DNA of 64,000 bases from Agrilactobacillus yilanensis (GCF_003946725.1 NZ_RHOY01000002.1:62001-126000); one strand, 5' to 3'. Shown: positions 35,650-45,162, counted from the first letter of the stretch. Made by a program: numbers and translations. Notes: a model not told the origin generated them from the sequence alone.

Positions 35650-37043
35650 TCTACTTGTTTCAAATCATGCCAACCAGAGGTAGCCGCTAATTCCAAAGCT
35701 GTCTCCTCCTGACCAGCCAAAATTGCCTGAAACAGTTGTTGTTGCGTATGCGGTGTCCGATTTTCAAAACCTGACAAATTGGCCAGCTTACAAAAAGACT
35801 GCCGATTGCTTAAAGCTATTTTTGAGGCTAACTCAGCTTGCGAGGTGGCTTCTATTGCTGTACACCATTGCCCGGCCAATGTTTGCGCGGGCTTTTTTAG
35901 TCTGTCTTCTGCCAAGGCAATCAAGGCTAACGCCGCCGGTTTCAAGCCTAATGTTTGCGCCATTATTTTCATAGCGGCTAGAACCTGCAGCCCTTCTTGT
36001 TTATAGGCCGTTTGTGTTTTTGGATTTTCTAAAGCAACCACATCATTTTTTTGCCGGCCAACCTTAACCCAGGCATCTGCCGGCTGCTGTTCTTCAGCCC
36101 ATAAAGTATACAGTAAAAACAGCTTTAAGAAATCAACTTGCATTGCGGTAATTCCCACAGCTTCAAAGGGGTTAATATCAATATTACGCAATTCCATATA
36201 CTGAATATCCGTAGTCGTTAAATCAGCAACTTCATGCCCTCCGCGTAAACGTACAGGCGCATAAAATTCTTTTTTAGCTGATAATTTACCTGTCGTCACT
36301 AAGCGATCTAAATCTGCTAAATAACGATCAATATTTTCATAAGAGACAAAAATATCACCATGATTTGTATACCCATAGTGGCTCGTACGTAAACTGCGCA
36401 CCGGTTCTTTTGGTCCTTGATCAGCGCTAAAAAAGTGAGCTTCACTCGTTGTCGCACTGCCAAATAAATAAGTTATCAACCATTGATATCTCAAATAATT
36501 ACGGGCTACTTTAAAATACAGCGCTGTTTTAAAACCCGCTAGATCGTCAATCGCTGTTTGCTCGTGATACATAGCCGTCACTAATTCTGGACAAAATTCA
36601 ATATTATAATGAATCCCACTGATCATTTGCTTGCGCCGACCATAAACTTGACCAATATATTGCCGATAAGCAATAGCCTTGGGATCTTTGAGCTTCGCAA
36701 TGACAATGTCTTTTTCTGATGCTGGCAACTTAGGCGGCATACTTAACGGCCAAAGTGTTTCAGAACCTGACATTGTCTTTAGTGTCACCTCATGAATAGC
36801 TGCCAGCCAACTTAATAACTGCGCTGTTGAATTTACTTTAGGCGTGACTAATTCCAACTGTGTTTCTGCAAAATCTGTCTGGATAAACGGCTGCCCTGCC
36901 CGACTACCAAAACCCTTGGGATGGTCTGTCTGCGCCAATTGACCAGCTAATGTAATACGCTGCGCCTCACGTTCAATTCCTAAGTTAGCCGCTAAAAGCT
37001 TAGGTGAACATCTATGATGTAATAAAAGTTTTTGAAAATTCAT
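35646..37043 (-). CDS. gshA: Glutamate-cysteine ligase GshA (stand-alone)
   Basis: The 465-residue protein joins glutamate and cysteine in an ATP-dependent reaction. It belongs to the gamma-proteobacterial/GshAB type: GIEREAQRITLAGQLAQTDHPKGFGSR, QTDFAETQLELVTP, PLSMPP, YGRRKQMISGIHYNIEF, LRTSHYGYTN and YMELRNIDINPFE. It lacks the C-terminal ATP-grasp glutathione synthetase module of bifunctional GshF (about 750 residues), and no gshB is adjacent. The product may therefore be gamma-glutamylcysteine only, unless a synthetase lies elsewhere. Convergent with the TetR-type gene, overlapping by 4 bases. Confidence 0.9.
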   Translation of the reverse strand: MNFQKLLLHHRCSPKLLAANLGIEREAQRITLAGQLAQTDHPKGFGSRAGQPFIQTDFAETQLELVTPKVNSTAQLLSWLAAIHEVTLKTMSGSETLWPLSMPPKLPASEKDIVIAKLKDPKAIAYRQYIGQVYGRRKQMISGIHYNIEFCPELVTAMYHEQTAIDDLAGFKTALYFKVARNYLRYQWLITYLFGSATTSEAHFFSADQGPKEPVRSLRTSHYGYTNHGDIFVSYENIDRYLADLDRLVTTGKLSAKKEFYAPVRLRGGHEVADLTTTDIQYMELRNIDINPFEAVGITAMQVDFLKLFLLYTLWAEEQQPADAWVKVGRQKNDVVALENPKTQTAYKQEGLQVLAAMKIMAQTLGLKPAALALIALAEDRLKKPAQTLAGQWCTAIEATSQAELASKIALSNRQSFCKLANLSGFENRTPHTQQQLFQAILAGQEETALELAATSGWHDLKQVD

Positions 37044-37138
37044 AAAATTACCTCGTTTTACAAAACATCAATCCTGATTGAAAACGGTTATCAACCGTCT
37101 ATCCAGTATAACGCATTTTTAAGTTGTACACATCAAAA

Positions 37139-37177
37139 AATCTGCGAATTATATAATATTATATATATTCGCAGATT
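37139..37177. terminator. Hairpin terminator between gshA promoter region and cfa
   Basis: AATCTGCGAATTATATA / TATATATTCGCAGATT with almost no loop lies directly after the cfa stop. Confidence 0.75.
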
Positions 37178-37181
37178 ATTA

Positions 37182-38366
37182 TTAAGCCTCGTGCTGATAA
37201 ATGTATTGTCGTGTCAGTGGTAAGCCCGACCCACTGGTACCGTTCACAAGTAGGTATTGGATCACATCAATATTTCCGCCTTCGAAAGAGCCGGCCGCTG
37301 CTTGTAAATACAGCCGCCACATTCGCGCAAATGGCCGACCATACATCGCTTCCGCCTGATCAAAAACCTTTTCGTAGTTCTCATCCCAAAGCTCCAATGT
37401 TTTTTGATAGTGCCGGCGCAACGGTTCCAAATCACTGAGCTGTAGTTTGGCATCCATAATATGTTGAACATTTTCACCTAAATTTGGAATATAACCGCCA
37501 GGAAAAATATATTTATTTAAGAATGGATCCACCCCAGCGCCTTCATGCTGTCCGGTAATTCCATGAATCAATGCCCGGCCGTTTGGAACTAATAGCGCTT
37601 TGATTTTTTGGAAATAAAGCCCTAGATTTTCCTTACCTACATGCTCAAACATGCCAACAGACGTAACATAATCGTATTGTGTTTTTATTTCTCGATAATC
37701 CGTTAATAATACGGATACTTTATCTTCTAAATGCCGCGCTTTAATTTGAGCGCTAACATAATTATATTGTTCCTGACTCAACGTAATACCTGTCGCCTGC
37801 AACCCAAAATCTTCAGCGGCCGTGAAAATTAACGTGCCCCAACCGCAACCGATATCTAATAATGTGCCACCAGGTGTTGGCTTTAATTTATATAAGATAT
37901 GATTATCCTTATTCATTTGTGCCTGTGCCAATGTATCTGTTTCGTGTTCAAAGTAGGCACAAGAATAAGTCATCGTTTCATCTAACCACAGTCGATAAAA
38001 GTCATTACCGATATCATAATGGCTCTGAACATCTTGTTCACTAGCCCGTTCAGAATGGGATGTTTTAATAAAATGCTGCTTGATAAATGAATTTTTCGTC
38101 AAAAAACTACCAGCTTGTCGATAAGCTGAAGCCACCAGCTTTTGAATATTACCATCCACATCAATATCACCGTTCATATAAGCCTCTGCCAAAACTAACG
38201 TTGGTTTTTCACGGATATCTTTCAATGAAATTTCTTTGCGCCAATGAATGGTCACCTCTGGTTGATCTTGACCATAAACCTCGGTTGTCCCGTCCCAATA
38301 GGTGACCGCCACTGAGATATCAAACGCATGACTAAATAGCTGCCGATAAACGGCTTTTTCCAACAT
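37182..38366 (-). CDS. cfa: Cyclopropane-fatty-acyl-phospholipid synthase
   Basis: The 394-residue SAM-dependent enzyme adds a methylene bridge to unsaturated acyl chains of membrane phospholipids, an acid and solvent stress adaptation. Motifs are QSHYDIGNDFYRLWLDETMTYSCAYF, the SAM loop LLDIGCGWGTL, GITLSQEQYNY, SVGMFEHVGKENL, and FLNKYIFPGGYIPNL. The full length is present. AAGAAGG precedes ATG 38366. The gene is monocistronic, with a hairpin right after the stop. Confidence 0.95.
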   Translation of the reverse strand: MLEKAVYRQLFSHAFDISVAVTYWDGTTEVYGQDQPEVTIHWRKEISLKDIREKPTLVLAEAYMNGDIDVDGNIQKLVASAYRQAGSFLTKNSFIKQHFIKTSHSERASEQDVQSHYDIGNDFYRLWLDETMTYSCAYFEHETDTLAQAQMNKDNHILYKLKPTPGGTLLDIGCGWGTLIFTAAEDFGLQATGITLSQEQYNYVSAQIKARHLEDKVSVLLTDYREIKTQYDYVTSVGMFEHVGKENLGLYFQKIKALLVPNGRALIHGITGQHEGAGVDPFLNKYIFPGGYIPNLGENVQHIMDAKLQLSDLEPLRRHYQKTLELWDENYEKVFDQAEAMYGRPFARMWRLYLQAAAGSFEGGNIDVIQYLLVNGTSGSGLPLTRQYIYQHEA

Positions 38367-38478
38367 TAAAAAGGCCTTCTTTCAGAAATTAAAAAATAAT
38401 CATAGCGTTCATTTTACACCCATTACCCCGGTTATTGTCAAAACTAATTTAAAATTTACTTTTAATTTGTTAGTTAAT

Positions 38479-38505
38479 TACTAAAAATTTGGTATACTTT
38501 TAGTA
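38479..38505. promoter_or_regulatory. Inverted repeat over the promoter of the 38533 gene
   Basis: TACTAAAA (38479-38486) and TTTTAGTA (38498-38505) flank -10-like TATACT (38493-38498). It resembles a repressor site. A GTACGTAC palindrome overlaps its end. Confidence 0.4.
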
Positions 38506-38532
38506 CGTACTTGTCCTGAGGGGGTCAATCAA

Positions 38533-39327
38533 TTGAAAACCATTTTAAATCCATCTTATCTGCCCTATGAAGAAGCGGACATTGTTGCCTTATTTGGCAC
38601 TGATTTCACAAAGCGGCATTTTTTAGAGGCCTTGCAACGTTATAATCCGGCACTTGAATCAGATTATTTGACTGGAATTACCAACGAATACTACGGGCAC
38701 TTTGACCAATTTAATCCTTTTGAAAACTATGAAGCTACATTACCGCTGAATCACGCCTTTCAAGTGGATACAGAAATCATTATCGGTTATGAAGAAAATT
38801 CTTTTCTCGTTGGTAAAATTCTACGGCTATCACCTAAAAAAATCGCAGTACACTACACACCTGCCAGACCTGTGATTGAAGCAGCACTGGCCAAACAAAA
38901 GCACGAAGACTACGTTGTCACTGATCGTCTAGCCTTCACCCCTAAAAAATATGAATCTGCTAAAGAATACTATGTCCGAATTTGGGAAAAAATGGCACCA
39001 GCAATTTCTAAAAAAATGACCTATGAGGGTTATAGTCAGTCCCTAATTCCTGGCTACGACTTTGGTAAAATAGATTATTTATCTCTTTGGCACAATGATG
39101 CAAAATATTATGTCTTTACAGGCATGGCCGTCACTCAAACACCAGATGGTCCCTTAGATAATTTTCACTTCATTGCCCTACAAAAGAATCATTGGCTCTC
39201 CTTGCGTTCTGTGAAAACAAATAACGTGCATGAACTAATCATCCCCATTGAAATCCCCGTGACCGACATGAACCACAGCATTGTTTTGGATAACGAAAAA
39301 CATCTGAGCAAATTTGTATTAAATTAA
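38533..39327 (+). CDS. Protein of unknown function
   Basis: The 264-residue soluble protein has no signal peptide and no domain I recognise. Features are NPFENYEATLPL, VDTEIIIGYEENSFLVGKILRLSPKKIAVHYTPARP in the middle and LDNFHFIALQKNHWLSLRSVKTNNVHELIIPIEIP near the end. The start is TTG 38533, eight bases after GAGGGGG. It is a single-gene unit with a terminator, divergent from cfa. Confidence 0.7.
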   Translation: MKTILNPSYLPYEEADIVALFGTDFTKRHFLEALQRYNPALESDYLTGITNEYYGHFDQFNPFENYEATLPLNHAFQVDTEIIIGYEENSFLVGKILRLSPKKIAVHYTPARPVIEAALAKQKHEDYVVTDRLAFTPKKYESAKEYYVRIWEKMAPAISKKMTYEGYSQSLIPGYDFGKIDYLSLWHNDAKYYVFTGMAVTQTPDGPLDNFHFIALQKNHWLSLRSVKTNNVHELIIPIEIPVTDMNHSIVLDNEKHLSKFVLN

Positions 39328-39383
39328 GTGCGTGAACCAACATTGGTGATTTCGCAGTATAACCTAGACTCAAATTGACGACA

Positions 39384-39425
39384 AAAAAGCATTAGGTCAA
39401 AATTAAACTTTGACTTAATGCTTTT
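39384..39425. terminator. Bidirectional terminator
   Basis: AAAAAGCATTAGGTCAAA / TTTGACTTAATGCTTTTT between convergent genes. Confidence 0.85.
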
Positions 39426-39445
39426 TCAGTTTTATCAATCTCTAA

Positions 39446-41191
39446 TTAAACTTCTTTTCTAGGTTTTACAAATTTCACAACAGCTGTTGCAGCGATTAAG
39501 ACCGCACCTAAAATACTGTACAATACGCCGCTCTTTTCACCAGTTTGTGGCAAAACATTGCTCGTAACTACCTTGTTAACATCTTTGGCAGTGTTCGCCG
39601 TATTTGCCGTATTTGTGTTGTTGTTGCCGGTTAATAACCCATTGTCGCCGTTTCCGGTTTCATTAGTGTTATTATCGGGTTCTTTAACATCCCCTGGTAA
39701 CGTTGTAATACCTTGATCACCATCTTCATCTGGTAGTTCTGGTTCTTCAGGTAATTCCCAGTCCACATCAATTGGTAAGGTTTGAATTGTGTCAAAATAA
39801 TCCTCATCGTAATCTGTTTCAGTATCAGAATTATCTTGTAAATCCCAACGATGCGTTTCAGCATTAACAACAACTTCATCAGCGACAATATTGCCATCAA
39901 TATTCGCATCAGCAATCACTTTAGCTTTTGGTGCTAAAATACTGCCTTGGAATGGCCGGTTAATATCAACAGTCCCCGTATAAAGCCGATCAGCTGCGGT
40001 ACTGTCATAAAAATTCCAGAGTAAATGATTATCATCAAAAATTTCAGTTTCTTGATTTGGCCGTTCAACCGGATCAGTTGTTAAACCATCATTAAAGATT
40101 AACCGAATTTGAGAATTAACTTCATAAGAAGCCTCGCCTTTAGTATCTACATTAAAGACAATCGTTGTGCCACCCTTATCTGCAGATAAGCCAGCGATTG
40201 TTAATGGGGTATTCCATTTTAAGACTTCTGAATCTAAATTAATAACGATTCGATTATTTTCATCTGGTGTATAGCCTGATAGATTAATAATTCTCTGATT
40301 ATGATCATTAAAATAAGTATTATCAATCGTTGGGGTAGAAGTAGCCGCTAAGTTTTGTGACTGCGTTTCTAATTCACTAAAATATTTGGCAAAATCAATA
40401 TAATAGTTACCATCCTTACCATCCTTATCTTGATAGACTTCTTCACTAGTCAAATGATCAATATACACGTTATCTACCAATGGTCGTTTAGAATTAGTGA
40501 CATCAATCGTTGCCCCTTTACCAAAAATAATTTTATTTTCTCGACTATCTGTAGAGCTGACGAAAGAACTATTGGCCAAATTTGTAAAGGTCTGAATATA
40601 GGAAATATCTTTTGGAACAGCACCTTCTTTGATATTAGTGCCAAAGTTTACTTTTCCATCTAAATGTCCTACTGCAATATTCCCATTTGTATGAGCCGTC
40701 AAGGTTGCATTATTTGCAAAAATATGGAAATAAGACGCATAACTCAATAAGTTCTTATTTGCATCGTGATGTGCTTCAGAATCTCCAGTTGGGAAATCTT
40801 GTTCAATTGTCCCGCCATCAGAAACCGCTGGATTAGCAACTCTTTGGGTAGGCGCTTGTGTCGTTGCAGTTGTTGGTGTTGGCGTCGTAGCGATTCTGCG
40901 AGCCGCACTATTAACATTACCAGTAGTAGTGCCTTGTGTTGGAGTAACGTTTTGTCCGCCAGTTGTTACTGTACCTGCATTTGTACTGGTTCCATTACCT
41001 GTTGGTGCTTGTTGCACACCTGGTTGCCCATTTTGTTGCCCATTGCTGATTGATTGGGTCTGTGGCGTAGTTGTTGGTGTCGTGTTAGTGCCATCCGTCG
41101 TATCCGCAGAAACAGTGTTAGCCATGGCAAGTGATAATGCTGCCATACTGGTTGCCGCATACGTTAACACCCATTTATTTCTTTTCTTCAT
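39446..41191 (-). CDS. LPxTG-anchored surface protein with choice-of-anchor A-like adhesin domain
   Basis: The 581 residues start with a signal peptide (KKR, hydrophobic core about 9-24, cleavage after TVSA near residue 29). A T/Q/G/N-rich linker runs to about 130. The central domain (about 140-475) has FHIFANNATLTAHTNGNIAVGHLDGKVNFG and ends with GSILAPKAKVIADANIDGNIVADEVVV, both typical of the choice-of-anchor A fold. A D/E/P-rich then N/T-rich stalk leads to LPQTGE (547-552), a membrane helix and the basic tail KPRKEV. Sortase A should attach it to peptidoglycan; the ligand is unknown. A large hairpin lies in its upstream region. Confidence 0.9.
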   Translation of the reverse strand: MKKRNKWVLTYAATSMAALSLAMANTVSADTTDGTNTTPTTTPQTQSISNGQQNGQPGVQQAPTGNGTSTNAGTVTTGGQNVTPTQGTTTGNVNSAARRIATTPTPTTATTQAPTQRVANPAVSDGGTIEQDFPTGDSEAHHDANKNLLSYASYFHIFANNATLTAHTNGNIAVGHLDGKVNFGTNIKEGAVPKDISYIQTFTNLANSSFVSSTDSRENKIIFGKGATIDVTNSKRPLVDNVYIDHLTSEEVYQDKDGKDGNYYIDFAKYFSELETQSQNLAATSTPTIDNTYFNDHNQRIINLSGYTPDENNRIVINLDSEVLKWNTPLTIAGLSADKGGTTIVFNVDTKGEASYEVNSQIRLIFNDGLTTDPVERPNQETEIFDDNHLLWNFYDSTAADRLYTGTVDINRPFQGSILAPKAKVIADANIDGNIVADEVVVNAETHRWDLQDNSDTETDYDEDYFDTIQTLPIDVDWELPEEPELPDEDGDQGITTLPGDVKEPDNNTNETGNGDNGLLTGNNNTNTANTANTAKDVNKVVTSNVLPQTGEKSGVLYSILGAVLIAATAVVKFVKPRKEV

Positions 41192-41541
41192 TATCCATTT
41201 CTCCCATCAGAATGATAATTTATAATTATGTATTTGAATACTTTTTAGAAATTTTATTTTAATTTCTAAAAAACATAATTATACATGTAATTATTCCAAT
41301 TATTGCGCTAAAAGGCTAAACCGTCAATCCCTGCTTGTATCATATTTTACCTAGTATACTAGCCTACCTTAAAGGCGCATTGCTTTTTAAGATGATTAAA
41401 AATTAGAATCTAATCCAAGACCGTATTCATCGGTAAATATCGCTTTTTTTGCTCATTTTTATCAAACAAAAACTTAAATTATATAATTATTTTTTAATTA
41501 AAACGATCGAGCTTAAATTAGCCCGACCGTTTATTTTAACT
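41192..41541. other. Intergenic region upstream of the surface-protein gene
   Basis: Bases 41221-41283 form a nested inverted repeat: outer arms TATAATTATG/CATAATTATA, inner arms TTTTTAGAAATT/AATTTCTAAAAA. On the minus strand the outer right arm reads TATAAT and may be the -10. The rest is AT-rich, with the glycosyltransferase terminator at 41501-41532. Confidence 0.5.
41501..41532 (-). terminator. Terminator upstream of the membrane glycosyltransferase end
   Basis: On the minus strand AAACGGTCGGGC pairs with GCTCGATCGTTT using two G-U pairs, followed by T-rich sequence, just after the stop of the gene at 41542-43512. Confidence 0.7.
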
Positions 41542-43512
41542 TTAAATTTTATCTACGGCGATATAAAGCAGTGATGTATGCTGCCAAGTCTCACCATCAA
41601 TTTTTAATGGGTGTGGTGTTAGTTCATAACGTTTTGTCTGTACAGTTTTAATTGGCTGTGTTTTAAGTACTCTGTTTTTCAAAACTATCTGGTATCGGCC
41701 TTTTGGTAAATGGCCTCTATATTTAAAAATAGTTGATCCTGGTTTCAAACAGTAGTGGTTATTTGTATTTAAATTAACGAGCCGTATCTCTAATTGCGCT
41801 TCTGGTAAGACCGAAACCGAAAAATAATTTGCTGCATGATTTAAATTAACCCCTTGCGTCACCACGCTGTGCGGTCCAATTTCTTGCCACTTTGCAGCAT
41901 ATTGGGCAGATAATTGACTCTTTTGTGCCGCAACAATGACGTCTTGTGTTTTTGGTGTTTGCCAACTAAAACCGCTGATCAATGCTATTACTGACAAAAG
42001 CACGCCCAGCGATGCTGCTGTCTGAAGATGATTAAACCGGATATTTTTTATACGGGCAGCTGCAGGTTGATAAAGCCCCGCTGTACAAGCACAAACTACA
42101 AGAAGTAATGGTAATAAAGACTGCCCATAGCGACTTTCTGTTTCCCAAACCAATGTATGAAAGGCCACATAGCCCACTGCTGAAATAAGCGCTAAATTTA
42201 AAATAGGCTCATAAGGTATTTTTGGCATTCTTAACAGACTGAAGCACCCCATTAACGACAGGCCGTAAATAAATATAAAACAAAACCGCATCACAATATT
42301 ACCGTACTGCATCATGAAAGGTTGAATTTTCTGGTAAATCGAAGGTGCTTCAATAAAACCGCTTGTATAAGCTGTTGAAATATCGCTAACATTTAATAGG
42401 ATAGCCGCCTTTTGAACCCAACGTTTGACCAATCCTAAGGGCCCCAGTGTTTCTAGTCGTTGAGGTAACGCGTGGTTTAGATATTTTTGACGACGATTTT
42501 TATTCGGTAAGTTCATCATTTTTACGACATCTTTACCTTTATACATCCCGGACCCTTTAGGATCATAGCTCATCCAAATCCAATGGGTCGCCGGTAATTC
42601 ATAACGGGTATTGGGTACAAAATTAACAGCGTGTGCGAGTTGCACTTTGAGTGGTGTGGCCAAGGTAAAGCCCAGCAAAATCACAGTCAAAGGGACAAGT
42701 AAATAGTGGTGTGTTTTTCGGTGTTTGAGCCACAAAGTACCACCGACAATCAGTACCGCAATTGCAAAAACAATCAAATTTGGTTTGACCAGTTGGCCGA
42801 ATAAAACAGCAATCCATAAAATAAAGCCATTTAACCACCGCTGTTTTTTAGAAAAAGTCGGCCATTTCTTTAAAATAATTAGGCAAATAAGTAAGGTACA
42901 TAAAATTGGCAGATCCGAATAAAAAACTTGTAAATAATACGTATAAGCCCATGGACTAAAAATGAAAAAGGCAGTTATCCCCAAACTATTCTTTTTACCA
43001 ACTTCAACGATAAACTTCAGACTTAATAAAATAAAAGTATCTAAGAAAAGTAAAGTTAAAATATGTAAAGCCGTATTTGTAGATAGATGGATCAGATTCG
43101 TAAACATGAACCATTTTGCTAACATTGCAGTTAAGGCCACATTGTTAGGGTACCGCCAAAAATAAGTCGAATACTGCCAATGGGTATCTCCTGTGCTTAA
43201 TACTTCGGCTTGTGACAAAACGCGAAACGGATCATGATACACAGTCGCCGGCATAAAATAAAGGATGCTCACTTGAATGCCTAAAATTAACGCCAAACTT
43301 AAGTAAATTATCTTTTGAATTTGTTCCGGACTTAAACGGTTAGTCCAAGTTCTTAACTGGGGTAAAAAGAAAAAACTTACTAAAGCCAAAATAATAATGA
43401 AACATGTAGCACTCAAATTTTTAGGTACTACTAAATTAGCGAGGATCCCTAAAATCAGACTAAAGCTTAACAAGCCTAAAACTAATTTCATAAATTTAGA
43501 TGTTTTTGTCAT
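41542..43512 (-). CDS. Polytopic membrane glycosyltransferase (GT-C/PMT type)
   Basis: The 656-residue protein has about 12 membrane segments in residues 8-500 and an extracytoplasmic C-terminal domain of about 150 residues. An acidic motif in the first long loop (YHDPFRVLSQAEV) is placed like the catalytic acid of GT-C enzymes, which use polyprenyl-phosphate sugars outside the membrane. It lies 6 bases after the GtrB-like gene, whose family makes such donors, so the pair should glycosylate a wall polymer or teichoic acid. Acceptor unknown. Because the partner has a stop codon, activity of the pair is doubtful. Confidence 0.75.
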   Translation of the reverse strand: MTKTSKFMKLVLGLLSFSLILGILANLVVPKNLSATCFIIILALVSFFFLPQLRTWTNRLSPEQIQKIIYLSLALILGIQVSILYFMPATVYHDPFRVLSQAEVLSTGDTHWQYSTYFWRYPNNVALTAMLAKWFMFTNLIHLSTNTALHILTLLFLDTFILLSLKFIVEVGKKNSLGITAFFIFSPWAYTYYLQVFYSDLPILCTLLICLIILKKWPTFSKKQRWLNGFILWIAVLFGQLVKPNLIVFAIAVLIVGGTLWLKHRKTHHYLLVPLTVILLGFTLATPLKVQLAHAVNFVPNTRYELPATHWIWMSYDPKGSGMYKGKDVVKMMNLPNKNRRQKYLNHALPQRLETLGPLGLVKRWVQKAAILLNVSDISTAYTSGFIEAPSIYQKIQPFMMQYGNIVMRFCFIFIYGLSLMGCFSLLRMPKIPYEPILNLALISAVGYVAFHTLVWETESRYGQSLLPLLLVVCACTAGLYQPAAARIKNIRFNHLQTAASLGVLLSVIALISGFSWQTPKTQDVIVAAQKSQLSAQYAAKWQEIGPHSVVTQGVNLNHAANYFSVSVLPEAQLEIRLVNLNTNNHYCLKPGSTIFKYRGHLPKGRYQIVLKNRVLKTQPIKTVQTKRYELTPHPLKIDGETWQHTSLLYIAVDKI

Positions 43513-43518
43513 ATCCGC

Positions 43519-44445
43519 TCACCTTAAGGTTTCTTCAATCGTATACCGCGGACGCTGTCTAACTTGGGTTCCGATCTTACCGATATACTCACCGACAATC
43601 CCGATACCTAAAAGCTGTAAGCCGCCTAAAAACCAAACGGAGGCGACAGTCATAAACCAATGATGATTCCAGCCAATTCCTTGGGCAATAAACAGCAACA
43701 AACCGATCAAAATCGCAAGAATACCTGAACTAGAGATAAAGCGGATCGGTGCAATTGTTAGAGCTGTCACCCCATCCCAAGCAAATTTCAACATTTTTTT
43801 CAGAGGGTATTTAGAAGTCCCCGCCATTCTGGGTGTCCGTTTATAGTAAACTTTAGCGGTTTTAAAGCCTAATTTAGGAATAATCCCTCTAATAAATAGA
43901 TTTTGCTCTCGATAGCTTAATAAAACTGCCACAGAACGCTTAGACATCAAACGAAAGTCTGCATGATTTTGAACAAGCTGGACGCCCAATAAATTAAGGC
44001 TTTTATAAAATAGCATCGCCGTATTACGTTTAAACCAAGTATCTGTTTCTCGATTATTACGTACACCATAAACAATATCTGCCCCATTAAAGTATTCCGT
44101 CGCCATTTTAAGAATCATCTTTGGATCATCTTGCAAATCAGCATCAATGGTCACCATTGCATCTGCTGTTTTGTAAGCTTCTTCAAGACCGGCTAATAAT
44201 GCATTTTGATGCCCAAAATTGCGACTGAATTTAATGCCTTTAATTCTTGGATTTAAATGATGCTGCTGTTCAATAATTTGCCAAGTATGATCACAAGATC
44301 CATCATCTATAATCAATATATCAGAATTAAATTGAAATAATTATTTATCTATTAGCTGATCTTCAATATTATTTAAAATTTTTATTGTATTAAATAACAC
44401 TTCTTCTTCGTTATAAGCAGGCACAATAATTGTCAATTTTTTCAT
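43519..44445 (-). pseudogene. GtrB/DPM1-like polyprenyl-phosphate glycosyltransferase (GT2) interrupted by a stop codon
   Basis: The whole frame from ATG 44445 to the stop at 43519 is 309 codons, with one in-frame TAA at codon 35 (plus-strand bases 44341-44343). Before it comes MKKLTIIVPAYNEEEVLFNTI, the nucleotide-sugar binding start of GT2; after it the frame continues with ILIIDDGSCDHTW, TIDADLQDDP, GTSKYPLKKMLKFAWDG and two C-terminal helices as in GtrB. A restart at TTG 44316 would lack VPAYNEE and has no ribosome site. AGGAGAGAATGG precedes ATG 44445. Either a recent nonsense mutation, phase variation by mutation, or a sequencing error. Confidence 0.85.
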
Positions 44446-44844
44446 TTCCATTCTCTCCTGTTAGAAATAAAATCCAATTTCAAGCTGTTACAACAAATTA
44501 TAGCATACGTATATTCACTCACCAAGCAATTGTACTTAAGGTGTTATAAATAACAATAGTAATGTAATTAAAGTGTAAATAAATATATTAAGCTGATACA
44601 ATTACTACTCAATATAGTATAATAAATTTTATCTTTTCTTTTAGGCGTGCATAATAATAAATATGGCCAGCTGTTTAAAATCTATTTAAAACAGCCAAAA
44701 GCTAGCCATAGTTACGCTATAATATAGATAAAAAAAAGAAGCTCTACTAAAATAGAACTTCTTCTGTAGCGGCACCTAAGGCCATGGTAAGTGTATCAAG
44801 AATTGTAAAATATCCCATACCGAGTGCACATCAAATTAATTTCT
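44446..44844. other. Intergenic region with hairpins
   Basis: Upstream leader of the GT2 gene, then a hairpin with outer arms TATGGC/GCCATA and AGC/GCT (44662-44710), then the terminator of the cupin operon (44731-44766). No gene seen. Confidence 0.5.
44731..44766 (-). terminator. Terminator of the cupin operon
   Basis: On the minus strand AAGAAGTTCTA pairs with TAGAGCTTCTT (one G-U) and runs into eight T. Confidence 0.78.
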
Positions 44845-45162
44845 TTATTGATAAATCTTTTTCGCTAAATCAAAGGCAGACCAAGCTTTTGGCCAACCTG
44901 CATAAAAGGCCAAGTGCGTGATCAATGCCACCATCTCAGATTGTGTCACACCATTTTGTTTGGCAATCCCCATATGTGCTTCCAACTGTGGGAATAAGCC
45001 TTGAGACATTAAGCTAGCACAAGTGATTAAGCTCCGATCCCGAGGAGACAATTCATCTTCTTTAGCCCAGACTTCCCCGAATAAAACATCATCATTTAAA
45101 GCCGCGAATTGTGGCGCAAAATCGCCCAAATTATCCCGGCCTGCAGTTTGTTTTTTGACCAT
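44845..45162 (-). CDS. Carboxymuconolactone decarboxylase-family (AhpD-like) protein
   Basis: This 105-residue helical protein contains LSPRDRSLITCASLMSQGLFPQLEAHMGIAKQNGVTQSEMVALITHLAFYAGWP, the core of the family. A single Cys in TCASLM and the LEAHM His are present, but not the Cys-x-x-Cys pair of true AhpD. Its reaction is unknown. The start lies 2 bases after the cupin stop, so the two are translated together; a TACC-N6-GGTA site precedes the pair. Confidence 0.88.
   Translation of the reverse strand: MVKKQTAGRDNLGDFAPQFAALNDDVLFGEVWAKEDELSPRDRSLITCASLMSQGLFPQLEAHMGIAKQNGVTQSEMVALITHLAFYAGWPKAWSAFDLAKKIYQ

Noticed and set aside
40766-41225. Plus-strand open frames opposite the adhesin signal peptide and linker
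   Set aside because: Cys- and Ser-rich translations typical of the antisense of T/Q-rich repeats; the minus-strand LPxTG protein explains the region.
44662-44710. Hairpin with TATGGC/GCCATA arms as a small transposable element
   Set aside because: Only about 50 bases, no target-site duplication, no second copy noticed in the window.
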